From contig NC_088298.1 in NCBI RefSeq assembly GCF_032854445.1, positions 1,473,474 to 1,537,473 of the forward strand: a DNA stretch of 64,000 bases, given 5' to 3'. Position 1 is the first letter of the stretch. Every line of letters begins with the position of its first letter. The notes beneath the pieces are model-generated. The model did not search any database. It saw only the letters and a program-made list of their open reading frames with translations, and was not told where the DNA came from. The stretch is from Liolophura sinensis. Lineage: Eukaryota > Mollusca > Polyplacophora > Chitonida > Chitonidae. Below, one piece after another: positions 55,406-64,000 of this stretch. Made by a program: the position numbers and the translations under genes.

Positions 55406-55541
55406 ATGCCTGCACGAAAAGCAACGCTCTGCTTGATTTTGATAGCAGTGGTTATAATGGCACATGGGGCGATCGTAAAATGCCAACCGAATGCAGGGGC
55501 GCAAGGAGGAAGTGTTGCATTTCCTGATCAAACAGTTTCGG
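55406..55541 (+). CDS. Small secreted protein, exon 1 (signal peptide)
   Basis: ATG at 55406, 45 codons plus 1 nt, donor CGG followed by GTAAGA at 55542. Starts MPARKATLCLILIAVVIM: two basic residues, then a 12-residue hydrophobic core; likely cleavage after AHGA or after VKC. The next part, QPNAGAQGGSVAFPDQTVS, is polar and low in structure. With exons at 55894-55925 and 58702-58827 the model gives 97 residues with no TM segment beyond the signal. So: a short extracellular peptide or secreted protein, function unknown. No dibasic processing site is seen, so a classical neuropeptide precursor is not supported. TATA and initiator lie upstream at 55280-55313. The exon is flanked by related minisatellites on both sides. 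Confidence 0.55.
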
Positions 55542-55661
55542 GTAAGATTTCAGGTTGCCATTAACTTTTTCTTTTGTCATATTTTTATTTTTTTTACAGA
55601 AATCGTCATAATTGTCAAGGGAATGAAACCAAGAGCGTAAGGAATAAGGGCCATTATTTAC

Positions 55662-55816
55662 GTGGGAAGGTCTGGCAGCAACCTGTGGATGGTCGTGGGT
55701 TTCTCCCGGGTTCTCTGCCCGGTTTCCTCCCACCATAATGCTGGCCGCCGTCGTATTAGTGAAATATTTTTGAGTACAGCGTAAAACACTAATAAAATAA
55801 ATAAATAAATAAATAA
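55662..55816 (+). mobile_element. SINE-A in intron 1
   Basis: CGTGGGAAGGTCTGGCAGCA, CTGTGGATGGTCGTGGGTTT, CCACCATAATGCTGGCCGCC, ending in an AATAAATAAATAAATAAAT tail. Same orientation as the gene. ORFs on minus here are SINE-derived. Confidence 0.92.
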
Positions 55817-55893
55817 AGCCATTGCGATTATTATTAACATTCAAGGGTTGTTTATAATTGGGTTAATTTTGATTTTATTTCTGCAAAGTTTAG

Positions 55894-55925
55894 ATTCACC
55901 GGCTTCCACTGTTCTCAAGGGATTG
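55894..55925 (+). CDS. Small secreted protein, candidate exon 2 (32 bp)
   Basis: Acceptor TTTTATTTCTGCAAAGTTTAG ends 55893 (pyrimidine-rich); 32 nt; donor TTG followed by GTGTCA, which is weak. The exon accepts phase 1 from exon 1 and leaves phase 0, the phase needed to read the long frame of exon 3. It adds DSPASTVLKGL. Included because it alone reconciles the phases; a different small exon in the intron could do the same. Confidence 0.32.
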
Positions 55926-56099
55926 GTGTCAATAAGCCGTTGTGTAGTGTTACACGAAGTTCACCGAAGACCACTTGTTCTCCACCAATGTGATATTTGA
56001 ATCTGAGGTTAAAATGTCTGGCTTGAATGTCGGATCCTTGTGCCAGGTCGAAATGGTGGTTTTGAAAGTTAAGCTCGAATAGTTTCAATGTAAAGTTTG

Positions 56100-58330
56100 A
56101 ATATCGGATTCGAGTGAAGAGTTTGAATGTGGGATTCGAATCAGATTTCTTCGCCCATATCTGTTTTTGTGCCTTATGGTGTAGAGAGAGTAGCCGCGAC
56201 GCTCTGTCAGACTTCTTCACCCACATTGTTCTTGGGCGTGGATGAGTAGAAAGCGTAGCCGCAACCCTCCGTCAGCTTTCTTCATCCACATCTGTTACTG
56301 AGGTTTGTTGTATAGAAAGCGTCGTTATTGCACTCTATCAGCTTTCTTCGTCCGTAGGTCTATCTGTTTTAAGAGAGTGGTGGGGCAGATATCGTCATTG
56401 CGACATTCTACCGGATTTCTCCATCTGTAAGCCTATCCTTTTTAGTAGAGGGTGGGAGACGTTGCTCTGTCATCTTTGTTATTTCTTCATTTATATGTCG
56501 CGTTAAATGGGAACCTTCCTCTGGAACTGTTCTCATATTTGTTATTTCTTCATCCACGTCTTCTCCAGTGCCTGGTGATTGAGAAAGCGTTCTGTGATGC
56601 GTTTTTAAGTTTGTTCTTTCTTCATTCATATCTGTTCTAGATCGTGGTTTAAGGGAAAGCTTGTGCATTTCCTTCATATTTGTTTTATGGCCTCTGAGTA
56701 GAAACATGTCGCTACAACGATCTGTGAGACTTTTTGTTTCTTAGTTTCCATACATGTTTGCTTTCAATGCCTGGTGGTGGGATTAACATCGTTGCAAGGT
56801 AATGTTAGATTCGTTATTTCTTCATCCATGTGTGCTTTCAATGCCTGGTGGTGGGATTAGCATCGTTGCAAGGCAATGTTAGGTTCGTTACTTCTTCATC
56901 CATGTCTGTTTTCAATGCCTGGTGGTAGGATTAGCATCGTTGCAACGTTAATGTCAGGTTCGTTACTTCTTCATCCATGTCTGTTTTCAATGCCTGATGG
57001 TAGGATTAGCATCGTTGCAAGGCAATGTTAGGTTCGTTACTTCCTCATCCATGTCTGTTTTCAATGCCTGGTGTTAGGATTAGCATCGTTGCAACGTTAA
57101 TGTTAGGTTCGTTACTTCTTCATCCATGTCTGTTTTCAATGCCTGGTATCAGGATTAGCATCGTTGCAACGTTAATGTTAGGTTCGTTACTTCTTCATCC
57201 ATGTCTGTTTTCAATGCCTGATGGTAGGATTAGCATCGTTGCAATGGAATGTTAGGTTCGTTACTTCTTCATCCATGTCTGTTTTTAATGCCTGGTGGTA
57301 GGATTAGCATCGTTGCAATGGAATGTTAGGTTCGTTACTTCTTCATCCATGTCTGTTTTCAATGCCTGGTGGTGGGATTAGCATCGTTGCAATGGAATGT
57401 TAGGTTCGTTACTTCTTCATCCATGTCTGTTTTCAATGCCTGGTGGTGGGATTAGCATCGTTGCAAGAAAATGTTAGGTTCGTTACTTCTTCATCCATGT
57501 CTGTTTTCAATGCCTGGTGATAGGATTAGCATCGTTGCAAGAAAATGTTAGGTTCGTTACTTCTTCATCCATGTCTGTTTTCAATGCCTGGTGATAGGAT
57601 TAGCATCGTTGCAAGGCAATGTTAGATTCGTTACTTCTTCACCCATGTCTGTTTTCAATGCCTGGTGGTAGGATTAGCATTGCTGCAACGTAAATGTTAG
57701 GTTCGTTACTTCTTCACCCATGTCTGTTTTCAATGCCTTGTGGTAGGATTAGCATCGTTGCAATGGAATGTTAGATTCGTTACTTTTTCACCCATGTCTG
57801 TTTTCAATGCCTGGTGGTAGGATTAGCATTGCTGCAAGGTAAATGTTAGGTTCGTTACTTCTTCACCCATGTCTGTTTTCAATGCCTGGTGGTAGGATTA
57901 GCATCGTTGCAATGGAATGTTAGATTCGTTACTTTTTCACCCATGTCTGTTTTCAATGCCTGGTGGTAGGATTAGCATTGCTGCAAGGTAAATGTTAGGT
58001 TCGTTACTTCTTCATCCATGTCTGTTTTCAATGCCTGGTGGCAGGATTAGCATCGTTGCAATGGAATGTTAGGTTCGTTACTTCTTCATCCATGTCTGTT
58101 TCCAATGTCTGGTGATAGAATTAGCATCGTTGCAATGGATTGTTAGGTTCGTTACTTCCTCATCCATGTCTGTTTCCAATGTCTGGTGATAGAATTAGCA
58201 TCGTTGCAATGGAATGTTAGGTTCGTTACTTCTTCATCCATGTCTGTTTTCAATGCCTGGTGTCAGGATTAGCATCGTTGCAAGGCAATGTTAGGTTCGT
58301 TACTTCTTCATCCATGCCTACTTTCATTAC
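56100..58330. repeat. 74-bp minisatellite in intron
   Basis: About 21 regular units from 56760 onward: TGTTAGGTTCGTTACTTCTT, CATCCATGTCTGTTTTCAAT, GCCTGGTGGTAGGATTAGCA, TCGTTGCAATGGAA. Units fall into sub-types (GGAATG, GGCAATG, GTTAATG before TTAGGTT; CATCC or CACCC) that recur in blocks. 56100-56760 holds older, diverged units. Related to the 76-bp array upstream. Confidence 0.93.
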
Positions 58331-58539
58331 CTGACTAAGTGGTTAGGATAGCATTGCGACAAAGCAATCTAAAAGTTATTATTTTTTCATAAATGCCTGC
58401 TTTCAGCGCTTTGCCGTAGGAGTAGCACTGGTGCGACCCTGTGCTTATATATCATTACACTCAGAATACAATGTTTAATGTACATTACGGCCGAGCTAGC
58501 GGGGTTAGCGTGTCAGTGAAGCAGAACGATACAGGAGCA

Positions 58540-58680
58540 TCTCACCAACGCTGCCTTTGTGGGTTCAAGTCCAGCTCATGCTGGCTTCTTCTCTGGTCGT
58601 GCGTGGGAAGGTCTGCCAGTAAATTGCTCGACGACGTAAGGCACAAATCAAGTAAATAAATCAATAAAAGAATAAATAAA
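58540..58680 (+). mobile_element. SINE-A next to exon 3
   Basis: GTGGGTTCAAGTCCAGCTCA, TGCTGGCTTCTTCTCTGGTC, GTGCGTGGGAAGGTCTGCCA, then a collapsed body and AAATAAATCAATAAAAG tail. Its tail ends about 20 bp before the acceptor of exon 3. Confidence 0.88.
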
Positions 58681-58701
58681 TACTGTATTCATCTCTTCTA
58701 G

Positions 58702-58827
58702 GGTCCGGTGCTCGACCGATCTCTTCAGCTCTCTGCCAGATTTGTAGGCGTCAGGGGAACCAACGATGCATTAGAAGATTTTGCTCATAAGATCCAAGAG
58801 AGGAGCGAAGAAAACTACTGGAAATGA
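58702..58827 (+). CDS. Small secreted protein, terminal exon
   Basis: Acceptor GTATTCATCTCTTCTAG ends at 58701; 126 nt to TGA at 58825-58827. In phase 0 it encodes GPVLDRSLQLSARFVGVRG, then TNDALEDFAHKIQERSEEN and YWK: charged, helix-prone and clearly protein-like, with balanced codon use. A second frame (phase 1, which would fit a direct splice from exon 1) gives LCQICRRQGNQRCIRRFCS and a stop at 58788-58790, a four-cysteine peptide. I prefer phase 0 because it is longer and better composed, but transcript data must decide. FVGVRG resembles tachykinin-related C-termini, yet no basic cleavage site follows. Confidence 0.5.
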   Translation, partial: GPVLDRSLQLSARFVGVRGTNDALEDFAHKIQERSEENYWK

Positions 58828-59280
58828 TGCATAGCCCTCTGTGTACAAAGTTTTCACCGTGAAAACATGGAGAAACATGTTATTCTATTCAAATTGTTTA
58901 CAATGTAAACATAAAAAAGCAGTTTGCGCTATGTACAACTTATTCACCTTGTAAACATCAAGAAATACTGTGTAATATTTACTAAGTAGTTACAATGTAA
59001 TCAGCAAACAATGTGTATTATATACTATGTATTCACCGCGTAAATACTAAAGACTCTGTACTGTATGGAAATTATACACTGTGTAAACGTCAGCAGACTC
59101 TATTCAAACATCAGCAAACACGGTACACTGCAAGTAAAGTATTTACTGTGTAAACAGAGAACATTACTGTACTGCAAATGAAGTATTTAGGCCTCACTTA
59201 GTCACATTATGCTGACACCGGGCAAGAAATGGCCCATAACTCCATACATCTATTTCAGAAGGGTCCGAAAAATAAATTCT
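58828..59280 (+). other. Likely 3' UTR with degenerate internal repeats
   Basis: After the stop, words such as TTCACCGTGAAAACATGGAG, TTCACCTTGTAAACATCAAG, TTCACCGCGTAAATACTAAA and CACTGTGTAAACGTCAG recur every 50-75 bp, a decayed tandem repeat. AATAAA at 59271-59276 is a candidate polyadenylation signal. Confidence 0.4.
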
Positions 59281-59483
59281 GACTTTTACCGTTTGTGGTG
59301 GCGGCAACCCACACATGGTATTGTGTTGTACATGTAGCATGTTTAATACGATTATTCTTGTTTAATGTAATCCATTATGATCCAGAATAATGAAAGGGTT
59401 ACTGAATACAACATTTTGTTTGTCTTGTATCAATCACAGGATCATTAAAACATTAATAAGTACAGTAATATATTGTTTACAAG

Positions 59484-59578
59484 ACCCCACTGACAAGCAC
59501 AAGAGCATCACGGCAGTGAACGCAGATCAACTAAGGGCGACAACTCTCGATGTGTTTTTGCACTTGATCAGTACACGG
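59484..59578 (+). CDS. Possible exon, unknown protein
   Basis: Acceptor TAATATATTGTTTACAAG ends 59483; donor CGG followed by GTATAA at 59579, or alternatively the frame ends at TAA 59582-59584. Needs 1 nt from a previous exon, then encodes PTDKHKSITAVNADQL, RATTLDVFLHLISTR. Balanced codons in AT-rich DNA. It leaves phase 0, the phase at which the exon candidate at 63258 begins, so the two could be consecutive exons of one plus-strand gene. No family recognised. Confidence 0.33.
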
Positions 59579-59689
59579 GTATAACGTGTGCTATTCGAGA
59601 CAAACTGCAACGTGGTCATCATAAGCGAGAAAACAAAACTTGATGAAAAACATAAACTAAAGCAAAAAACTCTTAGGAGACGGATTGGG

Positions 59690-60030
59690 GTGATTTAGGT
59701 TTTGGTGCATCACTGATTCTGGGAGCCAGGGGTGCATGAGGTTATCCCCACTTTGTCAGGTGACCTGAGATCAAACCCAGGTCGGGTCGTACAAAAAATG
59801 GTACTTGGTGCTGCCTCACATGGCACTCAGCACTGAGATGTTAGAGCAAGGAAACAGGACTGGTTGGCCCGGTCTCAGTTTAATGTGTCATGTATGCTGT
59901 CTTCGGCATGATACTTCAGTGGCGGCAGCACTTTGACAGCCATGAGTTGCCCTACCACAAGAAGACACAGAATATGTACACACACACTTAATGACTCCTC
60001 CTCGTCACGTGACCGTAAAACTTTAATCAG
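59690..60030 (+). mobile_element. SINE-C, head and body
   Basis: Diverged tRNA-like head (box B GATCAAACCCAGG), then TGGTACTTGGTGCTGCCTCA, GGCACTCAGCACTGAGATGT, TAGAGCAAGGAAACAGGACT, CTTCGGCATGATACTTCAGT, GGCGGCAGCACTTTGACAGC, and GACTCCTCCTCGTCACGTGA. I know this body as a dispersed mollusc repeat. ORF 59875-60201 on minus lies within it. Confidence 0.75.
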
Positions 60031-60599
60031 ACTGACTATGAGTAAGCGGCCGCATTGAACAAAAACAATCAAAACAAAACATATATATATCTCCACCTTA
60101 TAACACGTAACATCCACGTTTAATGTAGGTACAGTGTGGAAGTAGGTAGGTACAGTGTGGAAGTACCCTTCCTCCCGTTGACAATGATTAACCTTGAACA
60201 TTTATTAGGAGACGGTAGCAGTTGGACATAAATCGTATACATCAATACATCAATACATGATTTTTTTGTGCTTAAGTTCAATGCAGCCGACAGTGCGCCA
60301 TATTTCATTCACTGTAAAAAGTGCAAAAAAATCACATCCATATTTGGAATAAGCACGAAATGTGTACACATGAAATGCACTCTATTTAGATGTGGTCATT
60401 TTCTTTTAATTGCTAGCTGTCGATCTATCTTCCCTAAGCTAGGCTGCGGCCTCTCGTCAGGTATTGTGCGAAGTGCGGTCGCTTACTCATAGTCAGTCGA
60501 CTTGTTTCGTGCAAAACCGACCAATAGCGTTTAAACCTAACTGGCAGGAACTGCAATATTTCCGGTACTACCATTCTTTGTTAATGTTTTACTTATCCA
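60031..60599. other. Intergenic
   Basis: A short direct duplication, GTAGGTACAGTGTGGAAGTA (about 60125-60163, 20-bp period). No gene supported. Confidence 0.4.
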
Positions 60600-60855
60600 T
60601 TCATTTCACCGGTTTTTGACACCACACCCAGAACTATTTCACTGTAGCGACGGCGGCCAGCATTATGGCGGGAGGATACAAGGCAGAGCTCGGGGGAAAC
60701 CCACAACCATCCGCAGATAGTTGACAGACCTTGTCTCGTAAGACCGGAGAGGAAGGCAGCATGGGCTGGACTTGAACTCACAGTGAAAGGATTGGTAAAA
60801 TGCGCAGGTCATTTTTCTGCGCTGGAACACTAACAACTCGGCCACGGAGGTCTCC
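60600..60855 (-). mobile_element. SINE-A, near full length
   Basis: Body GGCGGCCAGCATTATGGCGG, CACAACCATCCGCAGATAG, CCGGAGAGGAAGGCAGCATG, head with TTGAACTCACAG and, read on minus, GGCCGAGTTGTTAGTG as box A. The 3' tail is diverged (TTTGACACCACACCC). Confidence 0.88.
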
Positions 60856-61061
60856 TTTCACATATTCAGTTGTTCGTCATGAAATACCTCTTCAACAAGA
60901 CAGACGTCATATCCGCTACCCTGTGATTAAGAAAACAACATAAACTTTAAGACTCCCCTGCCCTTCTGTTTCGTCTTTGTAAAAAATTGTATAAAAACTG
61001 TTCATGGGTTAAAATCACTATTCAGGTATTCAAGCAAGAAATAAACAGATAAATAAATTAA
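60856..61061. other. Spacer
   Basis: Nothing recognised. Confidence 0.35.
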
Positions 61062-61148
61062 TTGACCGCCATTACGTACGTGAAAATGATTGAGTATTGA
61101 GCATTAAACAACAATCAAATAAATAAATAAATAAATAAATAAATAAAT
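61062..61148 (+). mobile_element. SINE-A tail, diverged
   Basis: ACCGCCATTACGTACGTGAA, TTGAGTATTGAGCATTAAAC, AACAATCAAATAAATAAATA and a long AAAT run. Confidence 0.6.
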
Positions 61149-62823
61149 GTAGCACACCATCGATCGTTGTGCTCACAAAGGTGTATTTCATCAACATATC
61201 GGTTTATTTGTTTGTTTTGGAATAAGTCATCATTTGCCGAATTAAAAAACTGACATATGCGTTCATCATCGCTACACATTAACGCATAGACAAGCTCACC
61301 CCAAACTGTGACATTTTCTGCTGTTATGCTGCCGTACGTGTGAACAGTCTTACTGGTTTGTGTGTACTACTACACAGAAACTATGACGCATTACACAGAA
61401 CAACAAAATAAAAGCGTACACCGTTTGGGTTTGGAGAGTCAATATTTCCCATTAGAAATGTGCAAGCGGTAAACTCGGGTGTAGGTCTATATATGTGTGA
61501 ATAAGAATACACAGTTTGTCCAGGTCACAGATGTCTCACAGGCCGAAACGGAAAGAGAAAGAAAGCGACGTCGACTTCTGGACATGTGCAATCTTGTTTA
61601 CGCATGCGTATGAGGCTCATACATAGCCAATGATAGGTCAGTGGTGTTATATAGTAAGTATAACATGTTGTTATAACACTGTACTTTAAAGTCCTTTTAC
61701 ATAAATGAGTTTTACTAGTGAGCACCAGGGCGTTATCTAATGTAACCAGCATGTACAAAGGCCTATGTGTGTGGGTCATGGGCCTGTGACACGAAGCTTT
61801 TCATTAGGCCTGTGTTCTGCGTAAACATGAATACAGTGGAAATTTCACCTGTACATAGTTATACATGCTTCACTAATATGACAAAGCTCTGGCCGACTAA
61901 CTAACGTCATACACTAATGCTACATAACTGGTCAGCGATACTCTCTAGAAACTACTGTGTACAAGTACCTGGTACACAATATTGTGATAAAACATACATT
62001 CACGTAATTTTGTGTACCAGCAGTACACAAACTGGGTAGCCTGTGAAACATAATTTGTGTGCCGCTGACACTGACGTGCGAATTTGTACACATGTGGTCA
62101 TATTTGGAGCATACCATATAGCACGCATCCTGGTTAGCGTGCCGTGTGGATAGAACGGGAATTTGGAGGGGAATCCCCATGTGTGTATTGTAACTTGACA
62201 CTGCAGATGTGCTTAAGCCTATACGTGTATAAGTGTATACTTTGATTGCCAACGGCTACGAATTACACTGGAAGTGACAGCTTATCCATTCGGTCGTATT
62301 TTTAACGTCAATACCGCATAACTTTGCTCCAAGACAGGTAAGTTTAAATTGCTAATGCAACGTAATGTAAAACAATGATAAAGGGCCACTGTCTTCTTAT
62401 TTGTGCCAGGCACAATATTGCAGCTCTCCTGTTTTATAGACGAAGTTATAGAGTAAAACATAGCGAAATTGTTTAATACCTGCTGTGTCTACAATACACA
62501 GCATTTTTGTGACAAACATACACATCCACATAATTTCGTGTAATAGCAGTACACAACTTGTGTACCTCGTGCAACACATCCCCAATCTCATGTACACTTT
62601 GTGTACCACTGATAGGCCAATACATTACATGTCAGTGTGGATTTGCAACAGTTGTTCTTATAGAGGGTATACATTTTCTACCACGGACATTTGGATAAAC
62701 ATCACTTAAAAAAGAAAGCAATTGTTTATTGTCTGTTTTGCGCCGCCTTTTATAGTATAGTTTTTCAAGACAGCTACTTTTGACTGCATATATGTTTATG
62801 CTCAACGCGAGCTAACGCATATA
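61149..62823. other. Intergenic with a 500-bp-spaced duplication
   Basis: 61960-62130 and 62480-62640 share CACAATATTGTGATAAAACATAC-like sequence, then GTAATTTTGTGTACCAGCAG against ATAATTTCGTGTAATAGCAG, and GTACACAA. No gene supported; short ORFs overlap the duplicated parts. Confidence 0.5.
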
Positions 62824-62872
62824 AGCGACATATTCTTGAGTACGGCGTAAAACACCAATCAAATAAATAAAT
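62824..62872 (+). mobile_element. SINE-A tail
   Basis: GCGACATATTCTTGAGTACG, GCGTAAAACACCAATCAAAT, AAATAAATC. Confidence 0.85.
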
Positions 62873-63015
62873 CAAATGAAACCTGTCACTCTGTCTCATC
62901 TATAATCTAGGAGAGCTACAGTAATATATCTACAATTCAATAGTTTATTATGAGGTTATATGTCAATGTCAGTGTTCAACCTAAGGCTTATCATTTACTA
63001 AAATAACCAGTAAAC

Positions 63016-63095
63016 ACTATAATAACAGAATACATTCTAGCATCAGTCAAACAACATACTTTCTATTAAAATTAACAGATTAATTTTTTGAGTGT
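63016..63095 (+). mobile_element. MITE-M right end
   Basis: CTATAATAACAGAATACATT, CTAGCATCAGTCAAACAACA, TACTTTCTATTAAAATTAAC, AGATTAATTTTTTGAGTGTA. Confidence 0.75.
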
Positions 63096-63257
63096 AAAAT
63101 CATTTAGAGCTTCCGTGTTGATTGATTGTTATTGATCAATGATCAATGTACTGAAATAACTTTACCTTTTTCCTTTATCTTTCCATAAAGGTAACTCGGC
63201 TTATCGTTATGATATGAACAAATGCGGTGTTTGACAATTCATTTACATTTTGTATAG

Positions 63258-63324
63258 GAATATGGCTTGATAAAATGGAATGAAGGAATTTTTCAGCCAT
63301 ATCGTGGCGATGATAAACTGGAAG
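63258..63324 (+). CDS. Possible internal exon, unknown protein
   Basis: Acceptor TTCATTTACATTTTGTATAG ends 63257; donor GAAG followed by GTATGT at 63325. Of three frames only phase 0 is open: EYGLIKWNEGIFQPYRGDD then KLE, leaving phase 1. Splice signals are good on both sides and the peptide looks coding. The next exon would lie beyond the minisatellite and the window edge. Confidence 0.4.
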
Positions 63325-63460
63325 GTATGTTTATAAATGCAAAGTGAGTGTGACCCAGAAGGCTGCCTTAAAGCATTGTACTCCGTGGTCTCTCACAAAA
63401 GAGGTTCAGGTTCGAATCTACAAATCGCTGGTTTGTCCGAGGGAATAACTCAACTGATTT

Positions 63461-64000
63461 GCGATACACGTAAACAAACATACCAAGGTGGTCCGATTCA
63501 CGCAGGATACAAGGGGACACTGATACATGTAAACAAACATACCAGGTTGATCCGATTCACGTAGGATACAAGGGGACACAGATACGAGTAAACAAACATA
63601 CCAGGTTGATCCGATTCACGAAGGATACAACGGGGCACAGATACGAGTAAACAAACATACCAAGGTGGTCCGATTCACGTAGGATACAAGGGGACACAGA
63701 TACGAGTAAACAAACATACCAGGTTGGTCCCATTCACGTAGGATACAACGGGGCACAGATACGAGTAAACAAACATACCAGGTTGATCCGATTCACGTAG
63801 GATACAATTGGACACAGATACGAGTAAACAAACATACCAAGGTGGTCCCATTCACGTAGGATACAACGGGGCACAGATACGAGTAAACAAACATACCAGG
63901 TTGGTCCCATTCACGTAGGATACAACGGGACACAGATACGAGTAAACAAACATACCAGGTTGGTCCCATTCACGTAGGATACAACGGGGCACAGATACGA
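63461..64000. repeat. 59-bp minisatellite, continues past the window
   Basis: About nine units: GTAAACAAACATACCAGGTT, GATCCGATTCACGTAGGATA, CAACGGGGCACAGATACGA. Variants: CAAGGTGGTCC or CAGGTTGATCC; CAACGGGGC, CAAGGGGAC or CAATTGGAC. The first unit is the most diverged. Confidence 0.95.

Noticed and set aside
55452-55844. 130-codon minus ORF
   Set aside because: Made of the reverse strand of a SINE-A plus the antisense of the signal-peptide exon.
58702-58827. FVGVRG as a tachykinin-related peptide
   Set aside because: The G is followed by TND, not by a basic cleavage site, and there is only one copy. Known precursors carry several copies flanked by KR or similar.
63340-63420. tRNA gene suggested by GGTTCGAATCT
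   Set aside because: No matching box A at the right distance and no acceptor stem.

Overview
The window looks like nuclear DNA of a mollusc, or another lophotrochozoan close to molluscs. It is AT-rich, gene-poor and crowded with short interspersed elements (SINEs) of a type I associate with mollusc genomes. About twenty copies share one body: a tRNA-like head, a core around GCCAGCATTATGGTGGGAGG, and an AATAAATAAAT tail. There are also MITE-like elements, several dispersed repeats and at least eight minisatellites with different unit lengths. I see no bacterial-style operon, rRNA or CRISPR. Labels such as SINE-A, repeat D and MITE-M are my own working names. || The one gene that can be named with confidence is an Sp5-type transcription factor on the minus strand. 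Its large coding exon lies at 24449-25651 and encodes an Sp box, a PWWS motif, a buttonhead box, three C2H2 zinc fingers and an unusual acidic tail. It begins at a clear splice acceptor, so the first exon is upstream. A phase-compatible candidate first exon lies at 28675-28749, beside a GC-richer stretch with CCAAT boxes and TCF/LEF-like CTTTGA sites. || A second gene, of unknown function, is inferred on the plus strand at 55406-58827. A TATA box and initiator at perfect spacing precede an exon encoding a signal peptide, and a terminal exon lies about 3 kb downstream. Related 74-76 bp minisatellites sit on both sides of its first exon. Other single-exon candidates rest on splice signals plus an open frame: 9256-9294, 38230-38323, 46921-47020 (C-type-lectin-like), 59484-59578 and 63258-63324 on plus; 12084-12195, 32049-32099 and 35576-35773 on minus. 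Each is tentative and none could be joined into a full gene by eye. || Layout: 0.5-2.3 kb, two minisatellites; 2.3-10.1 kb, MITEs, SINEs and dispersed repeats; 10.3-11.2 kb, 26-bp minisatellite; 12-21 kb, SINEs, MITEs and a mosaic of duplicated blocks at 17.5-18.6 kb; 22-24 kb, weak ORFs; 24-29 kb, Sp5 locus; 31.6-31.9 kb, long TA/TG microsatellites; 33-41 kb, SINEs, repeat F and small ORFs; 41.9 kb, G-rich tract; 42.6-45.4 kb, 57-bp and 46-bp minisatellites; 46-49 kb, amplified and nested SINEs around the lectin-like exon; 50 kb, purine/pyrimidine tracts; 54.6-58.8 kb, small secreted-protein gene within a minisatellite; 59-64 kb, SINEs, two exon candidates and a 59-bp array running off the end. 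|| Several SINE insertions still show target-site duplications of 11-15 bp. They allow the order of insertion into older repeats to be read directly.
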